A stretch of DNA of 64,000 nt from Chlamydia caviae GPIC (GTDB taxonomy: Bacteria; Chlamydiota; Chlamydiia; Chlamydiales; Chlamydiaceae): positions 124,001-188,000 of the forward strand of contig NC_003361.3 of NCBI RefSeq assembly GCF_000007605.1. The letters are read 5' to 3'. A program made the translations under genes and the position numbers. This document shows positions 55,848-64,000 of the stretch, one piece after another (within the stretch, counting starts at the first letter, position 1; the number at the start of each line of letters is the position of its first letter). A model generated the notes under the pieces. That model was not told the origin of the DNA. It saw only the letters and a list, made by a program, of their open reading frames with translations, and did not search any database.

Positions 55848-57542
55848 TTATAATTTGTCTAAAGTTTGTAACCCTAATAAATGCATGCCTGCAGCTAGGG
55901 TCTTTTCAACAAGAGCGCAAAGATACAAACGTTCTTTTTGATGGGAGGACCCTTCAATATGACAATCTCTAAAGAAGGCATTAAACTTGTTTGTAAGCAT
56001 ATATAAATAGTCGGTTAGGAAATGCGGGCAGAGATCTTTCAGAGTCAGATCAATGGCTTCTGGGAAGCGCAAGAGCGCTAAAGCTAAAGCTTCTTCGGAA
56101 GGTTCTTGAATATTTGGCGTCGCTTCTAGGTCTAATGTTTCAATTCCCAAACGCCGCTTTATTCCTTGAATGCGTACATAAGCATAAAGAAGAAACATCG
56201 CAGTGTTCCCTTCAAAACGCAACATCTTCTCAAAAGAAAAGATATAATCACTGACGCGATGAGAAGATAGATCCGCATATTTAATAGCATTAATCCCTAA
56301 AATAGGAGCTCGTGAGGAAATTTCTTCATCAGAGATTTCCGGACGGTGTTCTTTTAAGGTGGCTTTTGCTTGATCTATAGCAGTATCTAACAGCTCTTTG
56401 AGTTTTATATTCTCTCCGGAACGGGTTTTAAATTTTTTTCCTTCAGAATCAAGAACAAGACCGAAACCCACATGAGAGAAGGTTTCTTTATTAGGCAGGT
56501 AGCCTGCAGCTAATGCCGTAGCTTCAAGAAGTTGGAAATGTAGAGATTGTCCCATATCGGTGACAATGATAATTTTATCAGCACCATCGTTGTTTACGCG
56601 ATAGCGCATAGCAGCTAAATCTGTAGTTGCATAGTTATAGCCCCCATCGCTTTTTTGCACCATTAAAGGGATGGAAAAGCCCTCATGAAAAACGCATTTT
56701 GCGTTATCAGAAATCGTAATGAGATTCTTGTTTTCTAAATCTTGAATAATTTCAGGAAGGAAAGGATTGTAGAAAGATTCCCCACGCTTTTCGATAGCAA
56801 TATCTAAAATATTGTAGATTTTTTGAAAAGCACGCTCAGAAATAGCACAAATTTGCTTCCATAACTTTAAAGCAGAAGGATCTCCAGCTTGTAAAGCAAC
56901 GACGTTCGTTTGTGAACGTTTTTTAAATTCTGCATCCTCAGCAAAGCGTGCATGCGCTTTTTTATATAATACTGTGAGATCTTCAAGGTTCTCGATATCT
57001 TCGGAAGGTTCTTCTTGAAGGTAGGTGATTAACATGCCAAAAGCTGTTCCCCAATCACCAATATGATTCAAGCGTGAAACGTCATTGCCTACAAAAGCAA
57101 AAACACGTGCTAAACAATCTCCTATAATTGTAGACCGTAGGTGCCCTACATGCATATCTTTAGCAATATTTGGAGAAGAAAAATCAATAACAACTTTTTT
57201 AGGATCCTTAACACGAAATCCTGAAGATAACTCCTCAGAAAATGTTTTTAGACTGTTGTTTAGAAATTCTTTTGAAAATGTAAAATTGATAAAACCTGCG
57301 CCAGCAATTTCTATAGAAGTAAAAATCTCTTTAGGAATGTGATTGACAATGGCTTCAGCAATCGCTCTAGGCGCCATCTTTAATGTTCGAGCAAGTTTCA
57401 TCGCATCATTACATTGATAATGACCAAAATGCTCTTTTGTAGATTGGGTAATGTCAGGAGAAAAAGTGTCGATTTGAGGAAACGCTGATAGAGTGGCTTC
57501 TCGACATAGAGAAGATAAATAAGAAAGCAGAGTCATCGTCAT
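55848..57542 (-). CDS. argS: Arginyl-tRNA synthetase
   Basis: A 564-residue class I synthetase charging tRNA-Arg. N-terminal Add-1 domain with [15 protein letters not shown], the HIGH-like motif [14 protein letters not shown], the KMSKS-equivalent loop replaced by a non-canonical [14 protein letters not shown] (a feature of ArgRS), and the DALR anticodon domain ([18 protein letters not shown]). Two closely spaced starts (57542 and 57536); the first overlaps the plsC stop by one base. Last gene of the uppS operon. Confidence 0.95.
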   Translation of the reverse strand: MTMTLLSYLSSLCREATLSAFPQIDTFSPDITQSTKEHFGHYQCNDAMKLARTLKMAPRAIAEAIVNHIPKEIFTSIEIAGAGFINFTFSKEFLNNSLKTFSEELSSGFRVKDPKKVVIDFSSPNIAKDMHVGHLRSTIIGDCLARVFAFVGNDVSRLNHIGDWGTAFGMLITYLQEEPSEDIENLEDLTVLYKKAHARFAEDAEFKKRSQTNVVALQAGDPSALKLWKQICAISERAFQKIYNILDIAIEKRGESFYNPFLPEIIQDLENKNLITISDNAKCVFHEGFSIPLMVQKSDGGYNYATTDLAAMRYRVNNDGADKIIIVTDMGQSLHFQLLEATALAAGYLPNKETFSHVGFGLVLDSEGKKFKTRSGENIKLKELLDTAIDQAKATLKEHRPEISDEEISSRAPILGINAIKYADLSSHRVSDYIFSFEKMLRFEGNTAMFLLYAYVRIQGIKRRLGIETLDLEATPNIQEPSEEALALALLRFPEAIDLTLKDLCPHFLTDYLYMLTNKFNAFFRDCHIEGSSHQKERLYLCALVEKTLAAGMHLLGLQTLDKL

Positions 57543-58189
57543 TAGGGGACCTCTCCTATACAGCCATTTTCATACCAAGTTTTTAGCTCGGCGATTTTGC
57601 TCATAATTCTATCAGTAGCTATTTGATAAGTTTCCTTAGCACTTAGAGTGTCATTATCAATCAAATCATCAAAAGTTAGCGGCGTACCAAAAACACAAGT
57701 GACTGTTTTCCAAATTTTAGGGAATTTTTGATGGCGATTGAAAATATCATAAGTCCCTCCAATATAGACAGGAACCACAGGAACGCGAGCTTTAATAGCA
57801 ATTAAACCAACACCAACCTTTCCGGGAAGCAGATCCCCAGTTGGGCTACGCTCTCCTTCGGGATAAATAATCAGCTTTTTTTTCTTTTTAAAGAGTTCAA
57901 AAGCAGCCTTAAATGCTGCAGAATTTCCCCCACCTCTTTTAACAGGATAAGATCCCCATTCTTTATGTAGCCATCCTGTAAATCGGTTGCTGAATAATGT
58001 AGAACGTGCCAGGTGATGTAGACAACCACGAACAGATAAGTTTAGCGCTATAGGATCTAAATATGAATTATGATTCGAAGCAATAATCGCTGCGCCTTTG
58101 ACAAGATTCTTTTTCACTCCATAAACTCTATGTCTATAGAGTAGGGTGAAGACGACTTTGGTAAGGAATTTACAAACTGTAAATATCAT
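57542..58189 (-). CDS. plsC: 1-acyl-sn-glycerol-3-phosphate acyltransferase
   Basis: PlsC makes phosphatidic acid from lysophosphatidic acid, the precursor for CdsA and PgsA of this window. The 215-residue protein has an N-terminal hydrophobic anchor, the HX4D motif [13 protein letters not shown] and the EGxR-type motif [19 protein letters not shown]. Overlaps cmk by 4 bases. Confidence 0.93.
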   Translation of the reverse strand: MIFTVCKFLTKVVFTLLYRHRVYGVKKNLVKGAAIIASNHNSYLDPIALNLSVRGCLHHLARSTLFSNRFTGWLHKEWGSYPVKRGGGNSAAFKAAFELFKKKKKLIIYPEGERSPTGDLLPGKVGVGLIAIKARVPVVPVYIGGTYDIFNRHQKFPKIWKTVTCVFGTPLTFDDLIDNDTLSAKETYQIATDRIMSKIAELKTWYENGCIGEVP

Positions 58190-58836
58190 GGCAAATTCGG
58201 GGAAACTAAAGCTAAAATTTTCTCTAGAACCTGGCTTATTGTCAAATCTGAAGAATCTAATATGATGGCACCTTCAGGGATGATCAAAGGATCATGGAGA
58301 CGTTGGCTATCGGCTTCATCACGCTTCACAAGCTCAGCATGTAAAGCTTCTTTCGAAAGAGAATTCTCTGGGAGATCTTTTAATCTTCGGGAAGCTCTGA
58401 CCTCGGCACTTGCTGTAAGAAAGATTTTTACATCAGCATCAGGAAAGACCTTGGAACCCATATCCCTTCCTTCAAAAACACAGTTGCCCAATTCTGCATA
58501 TTTTCTTTGGAGCTTATGCATAAAAGAACGTACTTCGGGAAGCTGAGAAAGTTTTGAAGCTGCATTGGCGACTTCTTGAGTTCCTAGTTCTGCAGATAAG
58601 AGCTGCCCCTCTAGAAAAGCTTCCAAAGGCTGCCCCGAAATAAATGAAAAGGAGAAAGGAGGATTGTCAATAAGCTCTTTGATTGGCAGGGCTTGCCAAG
58701 GTTCTTGCAGGTGTGTGTAGGCTAAGGTGCGATACATCGCACCTGTATTGCAATAGTTAAAGTTTAACTCCGTGGCAAGGGCTTTTGCTATTGTACTTTT
58801 CCCCGTTCCGGAAGGGCCGTCTATTGTAATAATCAT
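58186..58836 (-). CDS. cmk: Cytidylate kinase
   Basis: Cmk phosphorylates CMP/dCMP, and also recycles CMP released by phospholipid and isoprenoid CDP-linked steps in this window. The 216-residue kinase has the P-loop [48 protein letters not shown] and the lid arginines RRLKDL. Overlaps cdsA and plsC by 4 bases each. Confidence 0.95.
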   Translation of the reverse strand: MIITIDGPSGTGKSTIAKALATELNFNYCNTGAMYRTLAYTHLQEPWQALPIKELIDNPPFSFSFISGQPLEAFLEGQLLSAELGTQEVANAASKLSQLPEVRSFMHKLQRKYAELGNCVFEGRDMGSKVFPDADVKIFLTASAEVRASRRLKDLPENSLSKEALHAELVKRDEADSQRLHDPLIIPEGAIILDSSDLTISQVLEKILALVSPNLP

Positions 58837-59753
58837 CTGAGAAATATAGATTTTTGGGTAATCAAAAGGAGAATATACACAATAGGAGTAGAAAGTAACA
58901 GAGAATCTAAGGTATCTAAGGTACCGCCTACAGCCTTGAGTTGGTTACTATTTTTAATTTTTGCATCCCGTTTGAAAATAGATTCGATAATATCTCCAAA
59001 AAATCCACTAATTCCCAGAATCACTCCTAAGGCAATTAAAATACTTGGCATAGTGATATAGTTAGCGAATCTTGCGGGAATTTGTAAAAAGAAGGCGACA
59101 CTGATTAATGTAGCTCCTAAACATCCTGCAACAAAACCAACAATCGTTTTATGTGGACTGATTTCAGGAGTGATTTTCTTTTGTCCCAGTGCTTTCCCAA
59201 AGAAATATCCGAAGATATCTGCTCCTTTTGTTGTGGCAATGAGAAAACATGCCCACCACACACCTAAAAAGGGTTCATCCGTGTGGATAAATCCATAAAG
59301 AATGTGTAGAAATAACCGCACAGGAATGCCCACATAAAGCATGGAAAATAAGGTAATTCCTGAGCTTTCCAAAGGACCACATTTATTTTTCCTAGATCTA
59401 AAAACATTGATCGTTACCCAAATAAATAAGAAGCTCCAGGGGAGGGTAGAAATAAATTCCGGAAGGACATGACGCCATCGAATCGCAATGAAACTGGTTA
59501 AAACAAAGATAAAGGATCCCATAGCACTATATAAACGGAAAGCATAGTGCATCTTCACTCTGGCCATCGTTCCATATTCATAGGTTCCTACAGCACTACA
59601 AAGCGCTGTGATAAATCCTAAAGCAAAAGATGTGACAGGAAATAAAGAACTGTAAAGAAGAAGTACTAAGAAAGTGAGAACCAACGAATGTACAACAACT
59701 CGTTGAAAAAGATCTCCATAGAAAGGAGTTTTGAACTTATTCAGTTTCAACAT
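58833..59753 (-). CDS. cdsA: Phosphatidate cytidylyltransferase CdsA with altered signature
   Basis: CdsA turns phosphatidic acid and CTP into CDP-diacylglycerol. The 306-residue protein has about eight TM segments and the family region [14 protein letters not shown]...[13 protein letters not shown] (260-287). The signature is altered: PGHGG reads KAVGG (273-277) and DRxD reads DTLD (280-283), though both Asp are kept. Stop lies 2 bases past... the uppS stop, forming one operon. Assignment is firm from layout and context; activity with the altered motif is inferred from essentiality of CDP-DAG. Confidence 0.88.
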   Translation of the reverse strand: MLKLNKFKTPFYGDLFQRVVVHSLVLTFLVLLLYSSLFPVTSFALGFITALCSAVGTYEYGTMARVKMHYAFRLYSAMGSFIFVLTSFIAIRWRHVLPEFISTLPWSFLFIWVTINVFRSRKNKCGPLESSGITLFSMLYVGIPVRLFLHILYGFIHTDEPFLGVWWACFLIATTKGADIFGYFFGKALGQKKITPEISPHKTIVGFVAGCLGATLISVAFFLQIPARFANYITMPSILIALGVILGISGFFGDIIESIFKRDAKIKNSNQLKAVGGTLDTLDSLLLSTPIVYILLLITQKSIFLR

Positions 59754-59755
59754 GG

Positions 59756-60508
59756 CTATCTGCCTCCTCGTCGTGATCTGTGTTGGTAAGCTTTAATGGC
59801 ATCTAGAAAATGATTGGGTTTAAAATCTGGCCATAAAATATCAGTTACGTATAGCTCTGTATACGCTATTTGCCATAAGAGGAAATTACTGACACGCATT
59901 TCACCGCCAGTGCGGATTAATAAATCAGGATCCGGCATCTCCGAAGTATCTAAATACAAGCGGATTAACTCTTCAGAAATAGAGTCAGAAGATATTTTTT
60001 GCTCTACCAAATCTTGATGGAGTTTTTTAAATGCACGTACCAGTTCATCCTTTCCTCCATAATTAATTGCTAACACAAGATCTCTATGCGAGTTTTGGTG
60101 GGTTTTTAAGGAGATTTCAGAAATTTTTTGTTGTAACTGTAAAGGGAGAGCCGATAAGTTCCCTATACAACGTAGGCGAATCTTATTTTCAATAAGATAA
60201 GGAAACTGTTCGTCCAGTTGCGAGTGGAAAAGAGAAAAAAGTTCCTCGACTTCTTCGGTTGATCTTAGAAAATTCTCTGTAGAGAAGGCAAAGAGTGTAA
60301 GAACCTCAATACCTAAAGAAAAAGCAGATTCAATAATACTAGGAAGAGCTTTAGCTCCGTAGTAATGCCCTGAGGTTTGTTTGAGCGTACATTGTGTTTG
60401 ATGTTGCTGATGCCAACGGCGATTGCCATCCATAATGATGGCAACATGTCTCGGTAGAGACTGTAGGGATACATTAACTTGATCTTCCTGTTTTAAGGTA
60501 AGAGGCAT
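59756..60508 (-). CDS. uppS: Undecaprenyl (isoprenyl) diphosphate synthase
   Basis: UppS extends farnesyl diphosphate with cis-isoprene units to make the lipid carrier for peptidoglycan and surface sugars. The 250-residue protein has the catalytic Asp motif AIIMDGNRRWHQQH, FAFSTENFLR, DLVLAINYGGKDEL and RTGGEMRVSNFLLWQIAYTELY. The N-terminal 16 residues are extra. First gene of the minus-strand operon to argS; upstream is a 617-base gap. Confidence 0.95.
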   Translation of the reverse strand: MPLTLKQEDQVNVSLQSLPRHVAIIMDGNRRWHQQHQTQCTLKQTSGHYYGAKALPSIIESAFSLGIEVLTLFAFSTENFLRSTEEVEELFSLFHSQLDEQFPYLIENKIRLRCIGNLSALPLQLQQKISEISLKTHQNSHRDLVLAINYGGKDELVRAFKKLHQDLVEQKISSDSISEELIRLYLDTSEMPDPDLLIRTGGEMRVSNFLLWQIAYTELYVTDILWPDFKPNHFLDAIKAYQHRSRRGGR

Positions 60509-61125
60509 ATCTAAATCGTGAGTTGTGGCAATGCGTTGTGACTGGATTTCAAAAACAACAGCTGAACCTCTTCTTGAGCCGAAATAATAGACAAAGAGCT
60601 TTATAATTTTCTCGGACTGTAAAGCAATCCAGAGTTAAGTGAATTGGAATCTCCGAGGCATAGTAGAAGAAATATCATATCTTGACAAGTTGACATTCTT
60701 CAATGAGAGGAGAATATACAGTATAAAAAGACCTTCTCAGGGCAATAGCAATAAGCTTTTCTGTTTAATGTGATGTATTTCGATTAGCTGGTTCAGCAGT
60801 TCGCAATGTTAAGAAAAAATTACTATAATATATTTGTTTCACTGCAGCGTTAGCAAACCAACTGTCAAAATGAACTTTTACACGCCTTTATAAATATATC
60901 CTGCTACATTTTTTGATTTTTCTCCAAAACAAAGATAGGGCAATTATCCTGAGCTATCTATGTAAAGAGTCTTCTCAATTATCTAGTTGTAAAAACAATA
61001 AAAATTTTTCATAAGAAAGATCCTAGAGGTTTTTTATTTCTTCGATTTGTTATACTTAGTTGCGTTTATAAACTAGTTGTTTTTCAGTCATGAGACTAAT
61101 ACTTCCAACTTATAAGGTTTTTTAA
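60509..61125. other. Long non-coding gap between divergent uppS and Inc-like gene
   Basis: No reading frame with start, Shine-Dalgarno and natural codon use. It should hold promoters for both sides. On the plus strand TTGACA at 60690-60695 (followed 19 bases later by TATACA and then TATAAA) is the best -35-like match, but it is over 400 bases from the plus gene, so if active it would make an RNA of its own. AT-rich, no repeats beyond short runs. Confidence 0.4.
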
Positions 61126-62229
61126 ATGAAATTGCCTCGAATGTGTTTTGGATATCTGCCGAAACCCACATTTATGTCTACAAAAGCGAGGGGCAGTGTT
61201 CATTATATCCCTACTGCTCGGCATGCGGCTAGAAAGATAGGTTCAGGGCTCTTCTCACTGCTAGGTATGGGAGCTCTTTCCTGCAGTATACTTGCCGCCA
61301 GTATGTGTCAGACGTTTCTCCCTTGTATTGGATTGTTAATTCTTGGGATCCTTCTATGTGTCGTTGCCTATCGCCAATACACAAGCGCATGGACACGTAT
61401 AGAAATCCCAAAATTATGTTATCGGCAACATGTAGTCTCTTCGGTAACCGACCAAGAATACCTCTCTTTGTTGCGGACATGGCGTTTGCTCTCCCCAGGG
61501 ATGTACTGTCATCAAGAAAATAGAAATATTCAAATTTGCGAAGGGACTAGGGAGAATTTAAAGAAAATTTTAGAAAAAAGATCAGTTAAGAAGAATGGAA
61601 CGATTTTAATTCAAGAATTGGATTTAGAGGCCATTCGAAATGGTCGGTTAGCAACGGAAACATTGTATCAAGAAGTGTTTCAGCTTCCCCCTATTATGCA
61701 AGAGTGTGTTGAAAATTCATTAAGAACCAGCCATTCTAAAGACAGAATAGTCGCCATTCCTTGGAGCGATCTCTCTCCAGGACCATCCCCCCAAGAAGTC
61801 CTTTATACACATATTCCTGGATTGCGTCAGGAAGGAGCAGAGTCCTCCCCGCTTTCCGTATATACAGTAGCCTATGTTGAGGCTTTTAAAGCAGCTATAG
61901 AAAGAGTCTCTGTTTCACGTCTTGTAAATAAGGCAGGGATATGTCTTTTAGTTTCTCCTTTAGGTGTTGTAAAGGGATTGGATCCAGAGGCGCTACATTC
62001 TACAAAACTTCTTTCTAAAATGGCTTTTCTTCAAGCTGCGGAGTTTTTGGCAAGAGAAGCAGTACTTCCCGAGAGTAAATCGAAATTGCCAATAACCATA
62101 GCTCTTGTTGATCCCGAAAGTGTTGCTCCGTTGAGATCTATAGATACTAACGTGATGTTTCCAAGTAGAGAATGTTTGTCTTTCTCCGATTTCACCCCAT
62201 CAAGTTTTTCTTGGTGTCATGTAATTTAA
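61126..62229 (+). CDS. Inc-like protein with soluble C-terminal domain
   Basis: A 367-residue protein of unknown function. Two hydrophobic segments (about 38-60 and 62-82) with a very short turn give the bilobed Inc pattern. The C-terminal about 250 residues look globular: alternating strands and helices (TILIQELDLEA, SVYTVAYVEAFKAAIERV, AGICLLVSPLGVVKG, LPITIALVDPES), not a fold I can name. Followed by secD on the same strand after 246 bases, but not clearly coupled. It has a TATAC-rich leader with no obvious promoter match. Confidence 0.68.
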   Translation: MKLPRMCFGYLPKPTFMSTKARGSVHYIPTARHAARKIGSGLFSLLGMGALSCSILAASMCQTFLPCIGLLILGILLCVVAYRQYTSAWTRIEIPKLCYRQHVVSSVTDQEYLSLLRTWRLLSPGMYCHQENRNIQICEGTRENLKKILEKRSVKKNGTILIQELDLEAIRNGRLATETLYQEVFQLPPIMQECVENSLRTSHSKDRIVAIPWSDLSPGPSPQEVLYTHIPGLRQEGAESSPLSVYTVAYVEAFKAAIERVSVSRLVNKAGICLLVSPLGVVKGLDPEALHSTKLLSKMAFLQAAEFLAREAVLPESKSKLPITIALVDPESVAPLRSIDTNVMFPSRECLSFSDFTPSSFSWCHVI

Positions 62230-62475
62230 TCTGCCTTGAGGATAGTCTGTAAGGGGTAGATTGATTTGTTGTACACGGAAGTTTGGAAGAAATAAAAATT
62301 AAAATAAATCGTCCTAGATCATAAATACAATCTTAGGATTGTAGTGACGACTTCATAATAAATTACTTGTTTAAATTCCTAAACAGGTCTCCATTTGACG
62401 ATTTTATTTTCAATTGGTATTTTAGTTCATTAGTATTTCTATTCAAAATATTCGCTAATTTAAAAGAGCCGCGCA
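62230..62475. other. Short gap with hairpin before secD
   Basis: Contains the inverted repeat ACAATC-TTAG-GATTGT near 62328-62343 (stem 6 bp), probably a weak terminator or leader structure. No gene. Confidence 0.35.
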
Positions 62476-64000
62476 ATGAAACAGAGATTTGGACGCAATT
62501 TAAGTATAATTGTTTTTGTTTTTGGATTAGCTCTCTACTATGTGTTGCCCACATGTCTGTACTACTCGCGACCATTAAGTAAAAAAATCGATGAGAAGGA
62601 AGCGCAACAAATTGTTCGCAAGTTAACGAATCAAGTTTCTGAAGTACGCAGTGATATTATCCCTAGAGTTTCTTCGGTGCTTTCAGCGTTGAAATTACGC
62701 GGTCATATTGCACAACATCCCAGTATTCCAGGAGTGGTGAATATCCATTTCAAAGATCATGCGGATGCCTACACTTTTCTTGAAAATATGATTTATGGCG
62801 AACCCACAGTCCCTATAAAATCTTCACGTCTTTACGTATTAGGCTATGAAAGGAAGGAAGGCAGTGTTGTCCAGGTGACTGGATCTTTGACTACCGCTTT
62901 AACAGAAAAAGACTTTTCTTTTGTTTCTTATAATAGAGAGGATGCTGAATCAGGAACAGAAATCTTAAATATTGCCGCATCTTCAATTACTCCAAATCCT
63001 TCAGGTGCATGCTCTTGTGGCTATCCCTCGTTTTGGGCTACAGCATCGATAGATAGAGTCGTTCAGTTGGCTAAGAACCTTTCGTTAGGTTTGGACATTC
63101 TTCCTAATTTCAGAACAGCATCTCTACTGAATTATTTCTTTTCTTCAGAAAGAGATTATTCCGCATTTTTAGCACGCTTAGAAAGTTTATCGATGGACTC
63201 AAATATTTCTGAGCAACATCAATCTATTTTTCGTGACTTATGTCATGATCTGAAGACCAGAGCGCAAAGATGGAAAAAAACAACCACGCGCATTGTAGAT
63301 AATTCTTTAGAGTGTAGCGCAGTATCTCCCTTCTTCTCTTCAGTAGAATTTCTTTCTAAGGAAAGAAAATTAGTATTTTGTCTCGATCCTCATGTGCTTG
63401 CTAAACGTGAAGAGTTGCCCATAGAACAGCGTTTGGATTTTGATGCTTGGTTGGCTAAAGAGAAACACAGACTAGCGCATAAATTTCAACGACCTTTGCA
63501 GGAGACCTCTCAGGGATTTTCATTGAATCTAAGTGATAAAGATGCGAGTGGAAAAATCGTTTTGCATGGCCAGCGTATCTATCAGGGAATGGTCGAGCAT
63601 CTAGCTACATTGGCATTGAATAGACCTCCAGCAGAATCCTGTGATCTTGTACGAGAAAATTTTCCTATACACTGTCGTTTGCCTAGAGAAAGCGATACCT
63701 TCGGTTGTTTCATTTTCTCTCCAGAAAAAAGTTGCTCTCATTTCTCTAAAGGATCTGTTTACATAGTTTTGAAAGGGCTCCGCTCTGTAGCCGCGAAATA
63801 TGAGAAGGGAAACGCAGAAGAGGCTAAGGTCTTCGATAAGGATCTACAAAATTTATATAATTGTTTTGCTTATACGGATGCTGCTCCATGGAGTATCGGA
63901 GAAGATGAGGTTTTAGAAGTTAAGGAGCCTCTACAAAGATTTTTCGATGTGTGGGGCGAGAACTTTGTTGTTTCTAACGAAGGTGAAATTGCTAGTCTTG
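62476..64000 (+). CDS. secD: Protein translocase subunit SecD (likely SecDF fusion), partial
   Basis: The frame from the ATG at 62476 stays open to the window end (508 codons). It begins MKQRFGRNLSIIVFVFGLALYYVLPT, a basic tail plus TM1, followed by a long periplasmic P1-like domain. The N-terminal start and the place in the gene order match the unusually long SecD/SecDF protein of chlamydiae (about 1400 residues, from memory). SecDF pulls proteins through the Sec channel with proton-motive force. The TM segments and D4 motif lie beyond the window. Confidence 0.8.
   Translation, partial: MKQRFGRNLSIIVFVFGLALYYVLPTCLYYSRPLSKKIDEKEAQQIVRKLTNQVSEVRSDIIPRVSSVLSALKLRGHIAQHPSIPGVVNIHFKDHADAYTFLENMIYGEPTVPIKSSRLYVLGYERKEGSVVQVTGSLTTALTEKDFSFVSYNREDAESGTEILNIAASSITPNPSGACSCGYPSFWATASIDRVVQLAKNLSLGLDILPNFRTASLLNYFFSSERDYSAFLARLESLSMDSNISEQHQSIFRDLCHDLKTRAQRWKKTTTRIVDNSLECSAVSPFFSSVEFLSKERKLVFCLDPHVLAKREELPIEQRLDFDAWLAKEKHRLAHKFQRPLQETSQGFSLNLSDKDASGKIVLHGQRIYQGMVEHLATLALNRPPAESCDLVRENFPIHCRLPRESDTFGCFIFSPEKSCSHFSKGSVYIVLKGLRSVAAKYEKGNAEEAKVFDKDLQNLYNCFAYTDAAPWSIGEDEVLEVKEPLQRFFDVWGENFVVSNEGEIASL

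Noticed and set aside
1..64000. CRISPR arrays, insertion sequences, prophage or rRNA genes
   Set aside because: No regularly spaced repeats, transposase motifs, integrase or rRNA segments were recognised in reading both strands.

Overview
The window is a stretch of a Chlamydia chromosome. Evidence: an A+T-rich genome, tightly packed genes with ATGA/TAATG overlaps, genus hallmarks (a TarP-type translocated actin recruiter, a SWIB-domain protein, an ATP/nucleotide translocase, bilobed-hydrophobic Inc-like proteins, a CtcB/CtcC two-component pair), and a gene order that, from memory, runs backwards along the C. trachomatis CT502-CT448 segment. An OPRT/UMP synthase gene, a TarP without long tyrosine repeats, and an Inc gene between ctcB and ctcC point to the psittaci/abortus/caviae/felis-pneumoniae side of the genus. 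I cannot name the species from sequence alone.

Layout. 1-5.8 kb: recombination (ruvC end, ruvA), ndk, then on the minus strand dnaB, an unusually small basic protein gene (29 codons, AURKAIP1/COX24-like), mnmG and lplA. 6.1-14.6 kb: tRNA-Ser, pgsA, nucleotide transporter npt2, sohB, and the coupled polA-coaE-rho run ending in a clear terminator. 14.8-22 kb: an orotate phosphoribosyltransferase, glgC, a phosphoesterase coupled to rsmD, an amino-acid-binding lipoprotein, hemH, and two membrane proteins. 22.1-23.7 kb: an accessory patch with two tiny exported proteins flanking a decayed copy, in mostly non-coding DNA. 23.7-29.1 kb: oppA-oppB-oppC with large lineage-specific insertions and no ATPase genes nearby. 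29-38 kb: ogt/ada, a MORN-like protein, pheT, a LysM protein, yidD, a DUF155/RMD1 protein, recO, an HsdR-N-like nuclease fold and a long HPF, with tRNA-Leu and tRNA-Arg.

38.2-44 kb: ctcC and ctcB (minus) are split by a 1006-residue Inc-like coiled-coil gene on the plus strand. 44-51.6 kb: tRNA-Leu, a lipoprotein, a HAD hydrolase, truA-ispD-lpxG, SWIB, prfB with a programmed +1 frameshift, a GNAT, a SprT-like metalloprotein and yebC. 51.6-54.3 kb: tarP with three actin-binding-like repeats. 54.5-60.5 kb: murA (fosfomycin-insensitive type) and the tightly overlapping uppS-cdsA-cmk-plsC-argS operon. 61-64 kb: an Inc-like protein and the start of a SecD(F) gene cut by the window end.

Functionally the window mixes housekeeping (replication, repair, translation, phospholipid, lipid A, peptidoglycan precursor and isoprenoid synthesis), nutrient capture from the host (nucleotides, peptides, amino acids, lipoate), developmental signalling (CtcB/C, SWIB, HPF) and host-facing effectors (TarP, Inc candidates). 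No insertion sequences, prophage, CRISPR arrays or rRNA genes were seen.
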